Notes: generated by a model from the sequence alone, not told the origin. Shown: positions 1 through 10,129, counted from the first letter of the stretch. The stretch: 64,000 bases of DNA from Peptococcaceae bacterium UBA5767 (GCA_002418765.1 DIET01000014.1:71307-135306), one strand, 5' to 3'. Numbers and translations: made by a program.

Positions 1-1
1 G

Positions 2-52
2 ACGCTTAACCGAGATATGATTAGCTCTGCCCGATTGGCAGTACAATTGTAA
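2..52 (+). CDS. rimP: RimP ribosome maturation factor, C-terminal end only (partial)
   Basis: Only the last 16 codons are present; the gene starts before the window. The frame opening at base 2 ends in SARLAVQL and a TAA stop at 50-52, which matches the usual hydrophobic RimP tail. RimP assists 30S subunit maturation and is normally the first gene of the nusA-infB operon, and nusA begins 23 bases downstream. The call rests on the short tail plus position, so it is probable rather than certain. Confidence 0.7.
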   Translation, partial: TLNRDMISSARLAVQL

Positions 53-75
53 GGATTGCGCTGGAGGAGAAGACC

Positions 76-1257
76 ATGAACAAGGAATTTATTTCTGCAT
101 TAAAAGAGATTGAGAAGGAAAAAGGAATCTCAATAGACATTTTAATTGAAGCATTAGAAGCCGCTCTGATATCTGCTTATAAAAAGAATTTTAGCACCCC
201 TCAAAGTGTACGGGTGGTCATTGACAAGGATCTTGGCAGTATTCAGGTTTTTGCACAGAAATTCATTGTTGAGGAAGTAAATGATGATCGACTTGAGGTT
301 TCTTTGGAAGAGGCCAAAATAATCGATTCCTCATACGATATTGGTGATGTTATAGAAAATGAAGTTACTCCGCGTGATTTCGGAAGAATTGCAGCCCAAA
401 CTGCCAAACAAGTAGTTGTGCAGCGAATCAGAGAAGCAGAACGAAACATTATTTTTGAAGAGTTCAGTAATCGTGAAAGTGATATCATCACAGGTGTCGT
501 ACAAAGAATCGAAAATGGCAACATATTTATCGATTTTGGTAAGACTGAAGGCATGTTGCCCGTAGCAGAACAAATTTCAAAAGAGCGATATACGACTGGT
601 GAACGCATCAAGGTCTATATTGTTGAAGTTAAGAAGACCAATAAAGGACCTCAGATTATTATATCAAGAACTCATCCTGGCTTGATCAAACGGTTATTTG
701 AATTAGAGGTGCCTGAAATCCATGATGGAACTGTTGAAATTAAAAGTGTTTCTCGTGAACCGGGAGCCAGAAGCAAAGTTGCCGTCTATTCAGAGAGTGA
801 TGCGATAGATGCAGTTGGTTCTTGCGTTGGGCCAAAAGGAGCACGTGTTCAGAGAATTGTTGATGAGCTTGCCGGGGAAAAAATTGATATTGTCAATTGG
901 GATGAAGATCCTAAGGTCTTTGTTGCCAATGCATTGTCTCCATCCAAAGTTGTAGAAATATTTTTAGAGGATGGAAACAACGCCGCCAGGGTCGTGGTCC
1001 CCGACAATCAATTATCACTGGCTATTGGGAAAGAAGGTCAGAATGTTCGATTGGCTGCCAAATTAACAGGCTGGAAAATTGATATCAAAAGCGAAACTCA
1101 AATGGAGCAATATATAGAGGAGCATGGCGGAGAAGATGCTTTTCAATCTGAGGGATCCGAATTTACCATGAGATTGGCAGCCTTAATGCAAGAGGATGAA
1201 GATATTATCGATGTTTTTGGTGAATTGGAGGAAGAAAATTTAGAGAATGAAGAATAA
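76..1257 (+). CDS. nusA: Transcription termination/antitermination factor NusA
   Basis: 393 residues, the length of the short Gram-positive NusA without the C-terminal acidic repeats of E. coli. An RNA-polymerase-binding N-terminal domain (about 1-125) is followed by an S1 domain (about 135-200, IENGNIFIDFGKTEGMLP) and two KH domains (VGPKGARVQRI near 255 and AIGKEGQNVRLA near 320). NusA binds RNA polymerase and nascent RNA to modulate pausing, termination and antitermination. The ATG follows GGAGGAG at 62-68. The end overlaps the next gene by 11 bases, so the operon is tightly coupled. The acidic tail (EELEEENLENEE) is common in this group. Confidence 0.98.
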   Translation: MNKEFISALKEIEKEKGISIDILIEALEAALISAYKKNFSTPQSVRVVIDKDLGSIQVFAQKFIVEEVNDDRLEVSLEEAKIIDSSYDIGDVIENEVTPRDFGRIAAQTAKQVVVQRIREAERNIIFEEFSNRESDIITGVVQRIENGNIFIDFGKTEGMLPVAEQISKERYTTGERIKVYIVEVKKTNKGPQIIISRTHPGLIKRLFELEVPEIHDGTVEIKSVSREPGARSKVAVYSESDAIDAVGSCVGPKGARVQRIVDELAGEKIDIVNWDEDPKVFVANALSPSKVVEIFLEDGNNAARVVVPDNQLSLAIGKEGQNVRLAAKLTGWKIDIKSETQMEQYIEEHGGEDAFQSEGSEFTMRLAALMQEDEDIIDVFGELEEENLENEE

Positions 1258-1519
1258 AAAGATTCCTATGAGAAGCTGTGTCGGTTGCAGAGAAAAAAAG
1301 GAAAAAAAATATTTGATTCGTATTGTGCGAACACCTGATCAACAGGTGCAACTAGATCCCGGTGGAAAAATGCCTGGACGAGGTGCTTACATATGTAGGA
1401 ATGAAGACTGTTTTAAGAAGGCCATTAAGAGCAAGAGTCTGGCAAAAGCACTGGATATGGATTTGGATGATGACTTGATTGTCGAGATAAGCAATATGGT
1501 TTTGAAAAATGGATCATAA
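1247..1519 (+). CDS. rnpM: YlxR family RNA-binding protein (RnpM)
   Basis: 90-residue basic protein of the YlxR family (DUF448), with the hallmark MRSCVGCREKK start and the GRGAYIC segment near residue 45. In B. subtilis the homologue binds RNase P RNA and modulates RNase P, hence RnpM. It overlaps nusA by 11 bases and the next gene by 11, the invariant nusA-ylxR-ylxQ-infB arrangement. The Cys pairs (CVGC; CRNEDC) resemble a small metal site, but this is not established for the family. Confidence 0.93.
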   Translation: MKNKKIPMRSCVGCREKKEKKYLIRIVRTPDQQVQLDPGGKMPGRGAYICRNEDCFKKAIKSKSLAKALDMDLDDDLIVEISNMVLKNGS

Positions 1520-1796
1520 ATTGGCTACGCTATTGGGATTTGCATCAAAATCCGGTAATCTTGTATCAGGCGATAATACATGCCGGGCTCATCTGCGTTC
1601 CATAAAATTAATTATTATGAGCACAGATTGCAAAGAAGAGGCAGCGAATTTTTTTGCCAGACAATTTCAAAATAAATGCTATACCGTAGGAAATCGCTAC
1701 GAACTGGGATTGGCTATAGGAAAATCACCTAGAACTGTCATTGGCATTACTGATGCGCAATTTGCAAAAAGCATAGAGAAATCTATGAGAGGTTAA
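1509..1796 (+). CDS. ylxQ: L7Ae/L30e family ribosomal-like RNA-binding protein YlxQ
   Basis: 95 residues with an L7Ae/L30e/Gadd45-like fold signature: LLGFASKSGNLVSGDNTC at the start and LIIMSTDCKEEAANFF in the middle. Bacterial relatives bind kink-turn RNA. The gene always sits between rnpM and infB in Bacillota. The exact RNA target is not known from sequence. Start ATG at 1509 lies inside the end of rnpM, implying translational coupling. Confidence 0.9.
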   Translation: MDHKLATLLGFASKSGNLVSGDNTCRAHLRSIKLIIMSTDCKEEAANFFARQFQNKCYTVGNRYELGLAIGKSPRTVIGITDAQFAKSIEKSMRG

Positions 1797-1814
1797 ATAA
1801 CGGAGGTATACAGC

Positions 1815-4199
1815 ATGGCAAAAAAAAGATTATATGAACTGGCGAAGGAACTAAAAACAACCAATCAAGAAATGTTATGGGTAACAAAAAAATTAGGTGT
1901 TGATGTAAAAAACCATATGAGCACCATATCGGAAGAGGATGAAACAAAAGTTAGAAGCTTCATTGCAGAAGCTTTCAAACGTCTAGAACAGAAGGAAAAA
2001 GAACGCAAACAAGCTTTGCAAGATAAAAGAGATGCTGAGCAAAAGGCGGCGCAACAACAGGTTGCTCCCCAAAAGAAACCTACTCCGGTAAAAAAATCCG
2101 AGCAAGAGGTTCGGAAGCCTGCTACAGCACGGCCAAGACCTGCAACCACGGATAGGCCAAGACCTGCAACCACAGATAAGCCAAGGCCTATTTCCAGAAA
2201 ACCAGCTGATGCTAAAAACACCAAATCGGTTGAAAAGGAATCGGTGGATGAACTTTTTATCGCACCAGCACGCAAGAAGATCAAACCAGTCGAGAAAAAG
2301 AAAAAACCACTGGAAGAGGAAGAGGATCGTTTCAGTAAAAAAGCAAAGAAAGAAAAAATTGATCGCAATAAGTCTTTGAGTGATAGAAAAAGTTCACAAA
2401 GAGACAGAAGAAAGAAGTCCAAGTCACCGAAACAGGCACCAGCATTGGTTACTGAGGTAACCATTGGTGAAGAAATTATGATTAAAGATCTTGCTATGAA
2501 AATCAGTAAAACAGCATCTGATGTGATTTCTAAACTCATGAAACTTGGCGTACTTGTGACCATCAATGAAACGATTGACTATGATACGGCTGCCTTGGTT
2601 CTCGATGAATACAACATCAAAGTAGAATTCAAAAGCAACAAACGAATCACGCAAATCGAGTTACCCAAGACACATGTAGATGGTGACGCAATCAAAAGAC
2701 CTCCCATCATTACAGTGATGGGCCATGTGGACCATGGTAAAACATCCTTGTTAGATGCTATTCGATCTACCAAGGTCACCGAAGGAGAGGCCGGCGGAAT
2801 CACGCAGCATATAGGTGCTTATCAAGTTGAACACAACAATGAAAAGTTAACATTTATTGATACTCCTGGCCATGCTGCCTTTACATCCATGAGAGCGCGT
2901 GGAGCACAGGTTACTGACATTGCTATTCTTGTGGTTGCCGCCGATGATGGTGTGAAGCCGCAGACCATAGAAGCGATTGCTCACTCTAAAGCAGCCAAAG
3001 TACCTATCATTGTTGCCATCAACAAAATGGACAAAGAAGGGGCGAACCCCGAACGCGTGATGCAACAGTTAACTGAATACGAACTGGTTTCCGAAGAGTG
3101 GGGCGGCGATACAATCTTTTGTAAGGTATCTGCCATCACCAAAGATGGATTGGAAAATCTTTTAGAAATGATTCTTCTGGTTTCAGAGATGTTGGAATTA
3201 AGAGCCGTACCCGACAGGTTGGCAGATGGTTTTGTCATCGAAGCAGAACTTGACAAGGGGAAAGGGCCTGTCGCGACTTTGTTGGTGAAACAAGGAACCT
3301 TGAAAGTAGGGGATGTCGTCGTTACTGGGCAGTGTGTAGGACGAGTACGTGCTATGTATGATGAACGTGGAGACAGTGTGGAAATGGCGCCTCCTTCTAC
3401 GCCAGTAGAAGTCTTGGGCTTGAGTACGGTTCCACAAGCTGGCGATATTTTCCAATGTGTGGATGATGAAAAATATGGAAGAGACATTGTGGAACAGCGT
3501 TGCATTGTCGAAAAAGAAGAAGCTGTATCTAAGAATCGAAAGGTTACCCTAGAAGACTTGTTTAAAGGTTTGAATGAGGGTGAGAAAAAAGAACTGAATT
3601 TGATTATCAAAGGTGACGTCCAAGGTAGCGTTGAAGCATTGATCCAATCCTTACGTAATTTAAATACAGATGAGGTTAAAGTATCCATTATCCACAGTGG
3701 AGTTGGTGCTATCACAGAAACAGATGTGATTCTTGCTTCGGCTTCAAGTGCTATCATCATTGGTTTTAATGTGAGACCAGATGCCAATGCCAAGAAAGCG
3801 GCTGAGCTAGAAGAAGTGGACATCAAGCTTTATCGTATCATCTATGAAGCGATTGATGATGTTAAGGCAGCCATGTCTGGTTTACTGGATCCTGAGATCA
3901 AGGAAGTGGAATTGGGCGTGGTAGAAGTTCGAGATATCTTCAAAGTACCCAAGGTCGGGACCATTGCCGGATGTTATGTAACCAGTGGAAAAATAACCAA
4001 TACAGCTAACGTTCGTATAGTGCGTGATGGTATTATCGTTTTCGATGGCAAACTAAGTTCATTAAAACGATTCAAGGATGATGCCAAAGAGGTGGCCAGT
4101 GGATTTGAATGCGGGATAGGATTTGAGAAGTTTAATGATTTAAAAGAAGGTGATGTTATCGAAGCCTATACTTATGTCAAGCACGCAAGAGAACTCTAA
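1815..4199 (+). CDS. infB: Translation initiation factor IF-2
   Basis: 794-residue GTPase that brings fMet-tRNA to the 30S subunit and promotes subunit joining. IF2_N appears at residues 1-50 ([19 protein letters not shown]), then a long Lys/Pro/Ala/Arg-rich linker (60-220) with a short tandem repeat, a second IF2_N-like domain near 225-275, and the G domain with GHVDHGKTS (P-loop), DTPGHAAF (switch II) and NKMD. Domains II, III and the C-terminal C2 domain follow. GGAGG at 1802-1806 precedes the ATG. The gene is in the nusA operon. Confidence 0.99.
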   Translation: MAKKRLYELAKELKTTNQEMLWVTKKLGVDVKNHMSTISEEDETKVRSFIAEAFKRLEQKEKERKQALQDKRDAEQKAAQQQVAPQKKPTPVKKSEQEVRKPATARPRPATTDRPRPATTDKPRPISRKPADAKNTKSVEKESVDELFIAPARKKIKPVEKKKKPLEEEEDRFSKKAKKEKIDRNKSLSDRKSSQRDRRKKSKSPKQAPALVTEVTIGEEIMIKDLAMKISKTASDVISKLMKLGVLVTINETIDYDTAALVLDEYNIKVEFKSNKRITQIELPKTHVDGDAIKRPPIITVMGHVDHGKTSLLDAIRSTKVTEGEAGGITQHIGAYQVEHNNEKLTFIDTPGHAAFTSMRARGAQVTDIAILVVAADDGVKPQTIEAIAHSKAAKVPIIVAINKMDKEGANPERVMQQLTEYELVSEEWGGDTIFCKVSAITKDGLENLLEMILLVSEMLELRAVPDRLADGFVIEAELDKGKGPVATLLVKQGTLKVGDVVVTGQCVGRVRAMYDERGDSVEMAPPSTPVEVLGLSTVPQAGDIFQCVDDEKYGRDIVEQRCIVEKEEAVSKNRKVTLEDLFKGLNEGEKKELNLIIKGDVQGSVEALIQSLRNLNTDEVKVSIIHSGVGAITETDVILASASSAIIIGFNVRPDANAKKAAELEEVDIKLYRIIYEAIDDVKAAMSGLLDPEIKEVELGVVEVRDIFKVPKVGTIAGCYVTSGKITNTANVRIVRDGIIVFDGKLSSLKRFKDDAKEVASGFECGIGFEKFNDLKEGDVIEAYTYVKHAREL
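2130..2189 (+). repeat. 24-bp tandem repeat (2.5 copies) in the infB linker
   Basis: Two near-identical 24-base units (2130-2153 and 2154-2177) and half of a third encode the repeated peptide RPRPATTD. They lie in the disordered linker between the N-terminal domain and the G domain of IF-2, where length variation is tolerated. The repeat stays in frame. Confidence 0.85.
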
Positions 4200-4227
4200 A
4201 CCGATTGCAAGAAATGGAAGTGATAAA

Positions 4228-4584
4228 ATGAGTAAACAAAGAGCCAGAAGGGTTTCAGAGGAATTAAAGAAGGAAGTTTCTATTATACTACGTGATCAGG
4301 TCAAAGATCCGAGGATGGGATTCATTACGATTACCAGTGTAGATGTGTCCAATGATCTTAGTGATGCCAAGATATATTTTAGCGTTCTTGGCGAAGCACA
4401 TGATATCGAAGAAACTATTAAAGCTTTTGAAAGTGCAAAAGGATATATCCGTAGAGAAATTGGACAAAGGATCCAATTGCGTCATGTCCCGGAAATTAGA
4501 TTTATCTACGATCATTCAATTGAACAGGGAAGTCATATCGATTCCTTATTAGAGCAAATAAAAAAAGGAGAATCCAGTGAATAA
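4228..4584 (+). CDS. rbfA: 30S ribosome-binding factor A
   Basis: 118 residues starting MSKQRARRVSEEL. RbfA is a KH-type cold-shock and 16S rRNA maturation factor. The family motifs VKDPRMGFITITSVDVSNDLSDAKIYFSV and the C-terminal LRHVPEIRF are present as one continuous match. The frame is open further upstream to 4150, inside infB, but the ATG at 4228 with GGAAG at 4216-4220 gives the family-standard N terminus. It overlaps nrnA by eight bases. Confidence 0.95.
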   Translation: MSKQRARRVSEELKKEVSIILRDQVKDPRMGFITITSVDVSNDLSDAKIYFSVLGEAHDIEETIKAFESAKGYIRREIGQRIQLRHVPEIRFIYDHSIEQGSHIDSLLEQIKKGESSE

Positions 4585-5575
4585 CCATATCCATAAAATT
4601 CTGGAAGCTCTCAAAGACCAAAAAATATTGATTACCAGCCACAGGGACCCAGACGGGGATTGTCTGGGTTCTACAGTGGCTATGACATTGGCTTTACAGC
4701 AATTGGGCTATGAGGTAACAGCTGTCAATCGTGACATGATTCCCTATCGTTACGCATTCTTAGACCCCTCAGGTATCATAAAAACACCACATGCGTTATC
4801 TGATTATGATCACCAAGTTGCTATCGTATTGGATGCGAGTGATCTTCTGAGATTGGGTTATGACATGCATGCATTGTTTCCGCACGTCAAGACTATCATC
4901 AATATTGACCATCATATGAGCAATCAATTGTTTGGTGATATCAATCTTATAAAGGTCAAAGCGGCTGCCAATTGTGAAATACTGTATGATGTTCTTACAT
5001 TGATGAATGTTGTTGTCAATGAGGATATAGCCAATGCCCTTTATGTGGGAATAACGACAGATACAGGTTCTTTTAAATATGAGGCTACTTCGTCCAAAAC
5101 ACTTAGAATTGCTGCGTCGTTGATTGATCATGGGGCTGATATCAATCTTATTCGTACCAATGTATGGGAGAATGAACCTTTCAATCGGATTTTGGCTCTT
5201 AGCGAGGTATTGGATAATTTAAAGATATCTGAGGACGGCCGTCTCTCTTGGATTAAAATATCTCAAGGTGCTATTCTTAAACATCAGTTGACCAACGGTG
5301 ATCTTGAATCCTTTGTGGACTATCCTCGCACCATTACAGGTGTTGAAGTTGCTTTGTTCATCAAAGAAATTGAAGAAGGTTTTCTTAAGGTTTCGATTCG
5401 AACAAAATCATTGGTAGATGCTACAAAAATAGCTGGTATATTTGGCGGCGGAGGACATAAACGAGCTGCAGGCTTTAAAATCAAAGGTGATTTACTAGAT
5501 CAAGAAGCTCACATCATTGAAAAAGTAAAACAAGAAATCGACAGGGAATTCTCATGCATGGATTTATCAATGTAA
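4577..5575 (+). CDS. nrnA: Bifunctional oligoribonuclease / pAp phosphatase NrnA (DHH-DHHA1)
   Basis: 332 residues. The DHH phosphoesterase domain shows SHRDPDGDCLGS near residue 20 and the IDHHMSN motif near 112; the C-terminal DHHA1 domain carries GGGGHKRAAG. Family members degrade nanoRNA and/or pAp and c-di-AMP breakdown products using Mn. The start codon is GTG at 4577 with AAAGGAG at 4564-4570. It is co-transcribed with rbfA and truB and overlaps both. Confidence 0.93.
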   Translation: MNNHIHKILEALKDQKILITSHRDPDGDCLGSTVAMTLALQQLGYEVTAVNRDMIPYRYAFLDPSGIIKTPHALSDYDHQVAIVLDASDLLRLGYDMHALFPHVKTIINIDHHMSNQLFGDINLIKVKAAANCEILYDVLTLMNVVVNEDIANALYVGITTDTGSFKYEATSSKTLRIAASLIDHGADINLIRTNVWENEPFNRILALSEVLDNLKISEDGRLSWIKISQGAILKHQLTNGDLESFVDYPRTITGVEVALFIKEIEEGFLKVSIRTKSLVDATKIAGIFGGGGHKRAAGFKIKGDLLDQEAHIIEKVKQEIDREFSCMDLSM

Positions 5576-6486
5576 AAAAAGAAGCTGGATGGACATCACA
5601 TGATGTGGTGGCAAAATTAAGGGGAGTACTTAAGAATAAACGAATCGGTCATACAGGTACCCTGGACCCTGAAGCGGAGGGAGTTCTGGTGGTAGCCGTT
5701 GGCCAAGCTACTAAGTTTATTCAGTACATGGAAGACGTTCCCAAAACCTACCTTGCAACAATGATTTTTGGTCTTGCCACGGATACCGAAGACATTCATG
5801 GTGAAGTTGTGGAGACCAGAGAGATTCATGAGGTAGATGGGAGTCTGTTTGAAGCGTGTCTAACTTCTATGAAGGGTAATCTTTGCCAAACGCCCCCCAT
5901 GTATTCTGCTATAAAGATAAAGGGAAAGAAACTGTATCAACTTGCTCGTAAAGGGATCGAAATCGATCGACCTTCTCGCAGCATTATTGTTTACGATAAT
6001 AGAATATTGCAGATTCCCAGACAAGATGAAAATGGTCAATGGAAGGCAATATTTGAAGTCCATTGTTCAAAAGGAACCTATATCCGCACCTATTGTAAGG
6101 ATTTGGCTCTATGCATGAATACGATAGGTGTAATGAGTGAATTATGCAGGACAGCAGTAGGTTCTTTTGCAATGAAAGAAGCACTTACTGTGCAGCAGAT
6201 TATGGATTATGTCGATCGAGATGATTTTTCTTTCTTATTGCCTATTCCAGACGTTTTACCAGGGAAAAAGTACCAGGCGCAAAGTGATATCGCACAAAAC
6301 AGAGTGATGCATGGTAATTATTTGGAATGGAATGATCTTGGAATCCATGGCCGTGAGGATATTGATGACCCTCTCAATATGATCATAGTATCTCCCCATG
6401 GTGATTTCCTGGCTATGGGCCAATGTGCTGATGAGAACGATCGGATTGTTAAAATGAAGAAGGTGATGGCCCATGAAGATAATTGA
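5554..6486 (+). CDS. truB: tRNA pseudouridine(55) synthase TruB
   Basis: 310 residues. TruB makes the universal pseudouridine 55 of the tRNA T-arm. The catalytic aspartate is D38 in HTGTLDPEAEGVL, followed by the ATKFIQY and KGTYIRT segments of the family. The gene starts 22 bases before the end of nrnA and overlaps ribF by 14 bases, matching the conserved truB-ribF coupling. Confidence 0.97.
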   Translation: MHGFINVKKEAGWTSHDVVAKLRGVLKNKRIGHTGTLDPEAEGVLVVAVGQATKFIQYMEDVPKTYLATMIFGLATDTEDIHGEVVETREIHEVDGSLFEACLTSMKGNLCQTPPMYSAIKIKGKKLYQLARKGIEIDRPSRSIIVYDNRILQIPRQDENGQWKAIFEVHCSKGTYIRTYCKDLALCMNTIGVMSELCRTAVGSFAMKEALTVQQIMDYVDRDDFSFLLPIPDVLPGKKYQAQSDIAQNRVMHGNYLEWNDLGIHGREDIDDPLNMIIVSPHGDFLAMGQCADENDRIVKMKKVMAHEDN

Positions 6487-7429
6487 GAATCTCAAGTGTA
6501 TACGTGAACCGGTATGTATCTCATTGGGGAACTTTGACGGCTTACATATAGCCCATAGGAGACTCATTGAACAAACTGTGCAGATGTCACGCGAGAACAA
6601 CATAGCCTCAGCTATTCTGACGTTTTCACCGCACCCTAAAGAATACTTCTTCGGCAGAGGACCAGAGCAAATACTGCCTCATCATATCAAAGACAAATTA
6701 CTTACCCAAATGGGGGTTGATTACCTTGTTATTCTTCCGTTTGATGCCCAAATGGCCACCATGCCTCCAGAAAAATTTGTCAAAGAAATACTGATTGATC
6801 GTTTCCACGCCCAGTGTATTTTCGCTGGCTACAATTATCATTTTGGAAATAAACAGATGGGCAATGTATTCTTGTTGCAGGAGATGCAACAAGAATACAA
6901 CATAAAGGTATGGGTTCAAAATGAAATCCGAATCAACAACATCAGTGTCAGTAGTACTGCTGTTCGTGACTATATAAAAGAAGGAAAGGTTCACATTGCA
7001 GGAGCGTTGCTGGGCTATTATCCCCTCATAGAGGGTTCAGTAGTAAGAGGAAACAAATTGGGAACTTCCATGGGATTTCCTACTGCCAATCTTGATTTAC
7101 AAGAAAATTTATTGGTACCCAAAGAGGGTGTCTATATTGGGTATGTCAAATTTTCAGGAAATCTGTATAAATCTTTAATCAATGTGGGAACCAAACCGAC
7201 CATTGGTGCTGGATTCAAAAAGAATATCGAAGCATATATGTTGGATTTTAAGGGAGATTTGTATGATAAGATGATCCAGGTTTGCTTTACCGAACGTATA
7301 CGTGATGAGATGAAGTTCGATAGTTTACATGATTTGATGGCGCAAATGCACCTTGATGAACAAAAAGCACGACATCAAGCATTTCCCACCAGGAGTAACA
7401 TTGCTCTTTTTCCCGAATCTTTGTACTAG
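6473..7429 (+). CDS. ribF: Bifunctional riboflavin kinase / FAD synthetase
   Basis: 318 residues. The N-terminal FMN adenylyltransferase domain has the nucleotidyltransferase motif GNFDGLHIAHRRLI (residues about 18-31); the C-terminal riboflavin kinase domain has GTSMGFPTANLDL with the PTAN motif. Together they convert riboflavin to FMN and FAD. It is the last gene of the nusA operon; a new promoter begins four bases after its stop. Confidence 0.97.
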   Translation: MKIIENLKCIREPVCISLGNFDGLHIAHRRLIEQTVQMSRENNIASAILTFSPHPKEYFFGRGPEQILPHHIKDKLLTQMGVDYLVILPFDAQMATMPPEKFVKEILIDRFHAQCIFAGYNYHFGNKQMGNVFLLQEMQQEYNIKVWVQNEIRINNISVSSTAVRDYIKEGKVHIAGALLGYYPLIEGSVVRGNKLGTSMGFPTANLDLQENLLVPKEGVYIGYVKFSGNLYKSLINVGTKPTIGAGFKKNIEAYMLDFKGDLYDKMIQVCFTERIRDEMKFDSLHDLMAQMHLDEQKARHQAFPTRSNIALFPESLY

Positions 7430-7432
7430 TAC

Positions 7433-7461
7433 TTGTCAACTATAGACTTTTTTGTTATGAT
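7433..7461 (+). promoter_or_regulatory. Sigma-A-type promoter of rpsO
   Basis: TTGTCA at 7433-7438 and TATGAT at 7456-7461 with a 17-base spacer. It sits directly after the ribF stop and about 90 bases before rpsO, so it gives rpsO its own transcript with a leader. Confidence 0.8.
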
Positions 7462-7474
7462 AGCTTTTGTGGAA

Positions 7475-7521
7475 CCTTAAGTTTGGTTAAACATTTCCTC
7501 GATGTGGTACGAGACTTAGGG
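7475..7521 (+). promoter_or_regulatory. Structured 5' leader of rpsO, candidate S15 autoregulatory element
   Basis: An 8-base helix can form between 7475-7482 (CCTTAAGT) and 7514-7521 (ACTTAGGG, one G-U pair). It encloses a hairpin CTCG (7498-7501)/CGAG (7510-7513) that abuts and could stack on the outer helix. S15 represses its own mRNA through structured leaders in several phyla, so an autoregulatory role is likely but inferred. The leader ends just before the rpsO ribosome site. Confidence 0.5.
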
Positions 7522-7550
7522 CGATTATGAAAAAAAAGGAGGAAACCAAA

Positions 7551-7814
7551 ATGGCATTAAAAGTGAAACAAGAGGTCATCGATGCTTATAAATTGAGTGA
7601 CAATGACACTGGATCTTCTGAGGTTCAGATTGCATTATTGACCAACAGAATCAATCATCTGACGGCGCATGTTCAGGTTCATAAAAAAGACCACCATACC
7701 CGAAGAGGTCTTTTGAAACTGGTTGGAAAACGCAAAAGGCTTCTAAAGTATCTGCGTGAAAATGATTTCGATCGTTATAGAACGGTAATTCAAAGTTTGG
7801 GTATTAGACGCTAA
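7551..7814 (+). CDS. rpsO: 30S ribosomal protein S15
   Basis: 87 residues beginning [15 protein letters not shown], with the conserved [16 protein letters not shown] and [22 protein letters not shown] blocks that bind 16S rRNA. The frame is open to 7527, but AAAGGAGG at 7536-7542 places the start at the ATG at 7551, which gives the family-standard N terminus. rpsO followed by pnp is the conserved order. Confidence 0.97.
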   Translation: MALKVKQEVIDAYKLSDNDTGSSEVQIALLTNRINHLTAHVQVHKKDHHTRRGLLKLVGKRKRLLKYLRENDFDRYRTVIQSLGIRR

Positions 7815-7827
7815 ATGACGTCATAGT

Positions 7828-7860
7828 AAGAACAGGTAATCATAGCCTGTTCTTTTTTCT
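7828..7860 (+). terminator. Rho-independent terminator after rpsO
   Basis: Nine-base-pair stem AAGAACAGG (7828-7836)/CCTGTTCTT (7846-7854) followed by a T-rich tract. Confidence 0.85.
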
Positions 7861-7888
7861 TGTTTTTTAACGGGCAGACAATTATACT
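7860..7888 (+). promoter_or_regulatory. Promoter of pnp
   Basis: TTGTTT at 7860-7865 and TATACT at 7883-7888, spacer 17. It begins in the T tract of the rpsO terminator. The leader between it and pnp contains a short hairpin (GGTTG 7921-7925/CAACC 7934-7938) just before the ribosome site. Confidence 0.65.
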
Positions 7889-7951
7889 GGAAAAGAAGAT
7901 GCAGAGAAAAATGAAAGTAGGGTTGGGAAGGCTCAACCGAAGGAGGACGTT

Positions 7952-10108
7952 TTGAAAAAAGTATTGAAGAAATCAATGGACATTGCAGGTAGAGAATTCT
8001 CTCTAGAATGTGGGAAAATGGCTATGCTGGCCAATGGATCGGTGGTAGCCAGGTATGGAGATACACTTATCCTGTCTACAGCCACTATGGCAAAGGAGCC
8101 TCGTCAGGGAATGGATTTTTTTCCGCTTACTGTTGATTTCGAAGAAAAGATGTATTCAGCAGGTAAGATTCCCGGCGGATTTATCAAACGTGAAGGGCGA
8201 CCGGGTGAGAAAGGTATTTTGGCCTGCAGATTAACTGACAGACCAATCAGACCATTGTTCCCCAAAGGATTCAAAAACGATATTCAGATTGTGAATACCG
8301 TTCTATCGAATGATGAAGACAATGAATTTGATGTAATTGGCATCATTGGATCATCTGTTGCACTACACTTGTCTGATGCTCCATTTTTAGGACCCATTGC
8401 CGCCATTCGAGTTGGTCTGATCGAGGATGAATATGTTTTCAATCCCACCATGGAACAGCATAGGGAAAGTTTACTGAATCTTACGGTGGCTGGGACTTTT
8501 GATGCGGTCATGATGGTAGAAGCCGGCGCCAATATGGTCTCAGAGGGAAAAGTGCTGGAAGCGATTTTGCTGGCGCATGAGGAAATTAAAAAAATTGTTC
8601 GTTTTATTGAAAAATTCAGGGATGAAGCTTTGGCTTTAGGACTAGCCAAAGACAAGTTGATATTTGTTCCGGAAGAAATAGATCCTGATTACAAGCAGAC
8701 AGTTGTGACACATATTCAAGAACGGTTGACTGAGGTGGTGCAGCGTGCAAAAAATGAAAAAGCGAGCAAGCAAGAACGTGATGCCTTGTTTCATGAATGC
8801 AAATCATTAGCCAAAGAGAGCTTCTTTGAACAGTATGAATCGTTGCTGGAAGAAAATCCTGAATATAAAGGATGGTTTTCCAATATTTATAGTGAAACCG
8901 AGAAGAAGACCATAAGACAAATGATCATCAAAGAAGGCGTTCGCATCGATGGACGATTACTGGATCAAGTACGCAACATTCAGTGTGAAGTCGGTTTATT
9001 GCCCCGGGTGCATGGTTCTGCTTTGTTTACACGTGGCGAAACGCAAATTCTATCCTCCGTTACCTTGGGTACGGGTGCTGATGAGCAGATGATTGACGGA
9101 TTAAATACACAGGAGCTAACCAAACGGTATATACATCACTACAATTTTCCACCCTATAGTGTAGGAGAAGTGAGACCGATGAGAGGCCCAGGAAGAAGAG
9201 AAATTGGACACGGAAATCTCGCAGAACGTGCATTGATACCAGTTGTTCCCAGCAATGATGCTTTTCCTTATGTGATTCGTGTCGTATCTGAGGCCCTTAG
9301 TTCCAATGGTTCTACTTCCATGGGTAGTGTTTGTGGATCCAGTATGAGTCTCATGAATGCAGGTGTCCCTATATCGGCAGGGGTATCAGGTATTGCCATG
9401 GGATTAATCAAAGAAGGGGAAGACGTGATCGTCTTGACCGACATTCAGGGGTTGGAAGACCATTTAGGAGATATGGATTTTAAGGTAACTGGTACTAGAG
9501 AAGGCGTTACTGCAATGCAGATGGATATCAAATGTGATGGAATCAATAGAGAAATTCTGCATGAAGCTTTACAGGCTGCTCTGAAGGGTCGGTTGCATAT
9601 TCTTGATAAAATGGAGGAAGCCATTCAGGTTCCCAATGAGGAGCTTTCACCCTATGCGCCTAAAATTACTACTCTGTGGATCAGTACAGACAAGATACGC
9701 GAAGTGATAGGACCAGGGGGAAAAGTCATCAAGAAGATCATTGAAGAAACCGGGGTTCAAATCAATATCACGGATGATGGGCGTGTCGACATAGCGGCTG
9801 TTGATCAAGAAGCAGGTCAAAAAGCCATCGATATTATCACAGCCATTACCGCAGAAGTTGAACCAGGTAAGATCTATGAAGGAAAAGTTGTAAAAGTTAT
9901 GGAATTTGGTGCTTTTGTTGAGGTAATCCCTGGTGTGTATGGAGCCAGTGGGAAAGAAGGTCTTGTTCATATTTCCCAACTAGACTATAAACGTGTCGAA
10001 AAGGTTGAGGATGTAGTTAAAGAAGGTGAGTCCATTCGTGTAAAAGCTATGGGATATGATAAACAAGGACGTCTAAAATTGTCTAGAAAAGATGCCATAA
10101 AAGAGTAA
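7952..10108 (+). CDS. pnp: Polyribonucleotide nucleotidyltransferase (PNPase)
   Basis: 718 residues. PNPase is the phosphorolytic 3'-5' exoribonuclease of mRNA decay. It has two RNase PH domains separated by a helical domain, then a KH domain ([18 protein letters not shown] near 570) and an S1 domain ([14 protein letters not shown] near 640). The start is TTG at 7952, five bases after AGGAGG (7941-7946); an ATG eight codons later is possible but has no ribosome site. The gene ends at a strong terminator. Confidence 0.98.
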   Translation: MKKVLKKSMDIAGREFSLECGKMAMLANGSVVARYGDTLILSTATMAKEPRQGMDFFPLTVDFEEKMYSAGKIPGGFIKREGRPGEKGILACRLTDRPIRPLFPKGFKNDIQIVNTVLSNDEDNEFDVIGIIGSSVALHLSDAPFLGPIAAIRVGLIEDEYVFNPTMEQHRESLLNLTVAGTFDAVMMVEAGANMVSEGKVLEAILLAHEEIKKIVRFIEKFRDEALALGLAKDKLIFVPEEIDPDYKQTVVTHIQERLTEVVQRAKNEKASKQERDALFHECKSLAKESFFEQYESLLEENPEYKGWFSNIYSETEKKTIRQMIIKEGVRIDGRLLDQVRNIQCEVGLLPRVHGSALFTRGETQILSSVTLGTGADEQMIDGLNTQELTKRYIHHYNFPPYSVGEVRPMRGPGRREIGHGNLAERALIPVVPSNDAFPYVIRVVSEALSSNGSTSMGSVCGSSMSLMNAGVPISAGVSGIAMGLIKEGEDVIVLTDIQGLEDHLGDMDFKVTGTREGVTAMQMDIKCDGINREILHEALQAALKGRLHILDKMEEAIQVPNEELSPYAPKITTLWISTDKIREVIGPGGKVIKKIIEETGVQINITDDGRVDIAAVDQEAGQKAIDIITAITAEVEPGKIYEGKVVKVMEFGAFVEVIPGVYGASGKEGLVHISQLDYKRVEKVEDVVKEGESIRVKAMGYDKQGRLKLSRKDAIKE

Positions 10109-10129
10109 CTAACTCCAAACGGTAGGATA

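Noticed and set aside
2130..2189. Possible CRISPR-like repeat
   Set aside because: Adjacent 24-base units without spacers, in frame within infB; a coding repeat and not an array.
1865..2566. Minus-strand frame of 233 codons, rich in Ser and Phe, opposite the infB linker
   Set aside because: Low-complexity mirror of the Lys/Arg/Pro-rich linker; a composition effect.
2981..3826. Long open frame (281 codons) on the minus strand inside infB
   Set aside because: It lies fully antisense to the IF-2 G domain, has no ribosome site, and its translation resembles no family. The infB frame has intact GTPase motifs.
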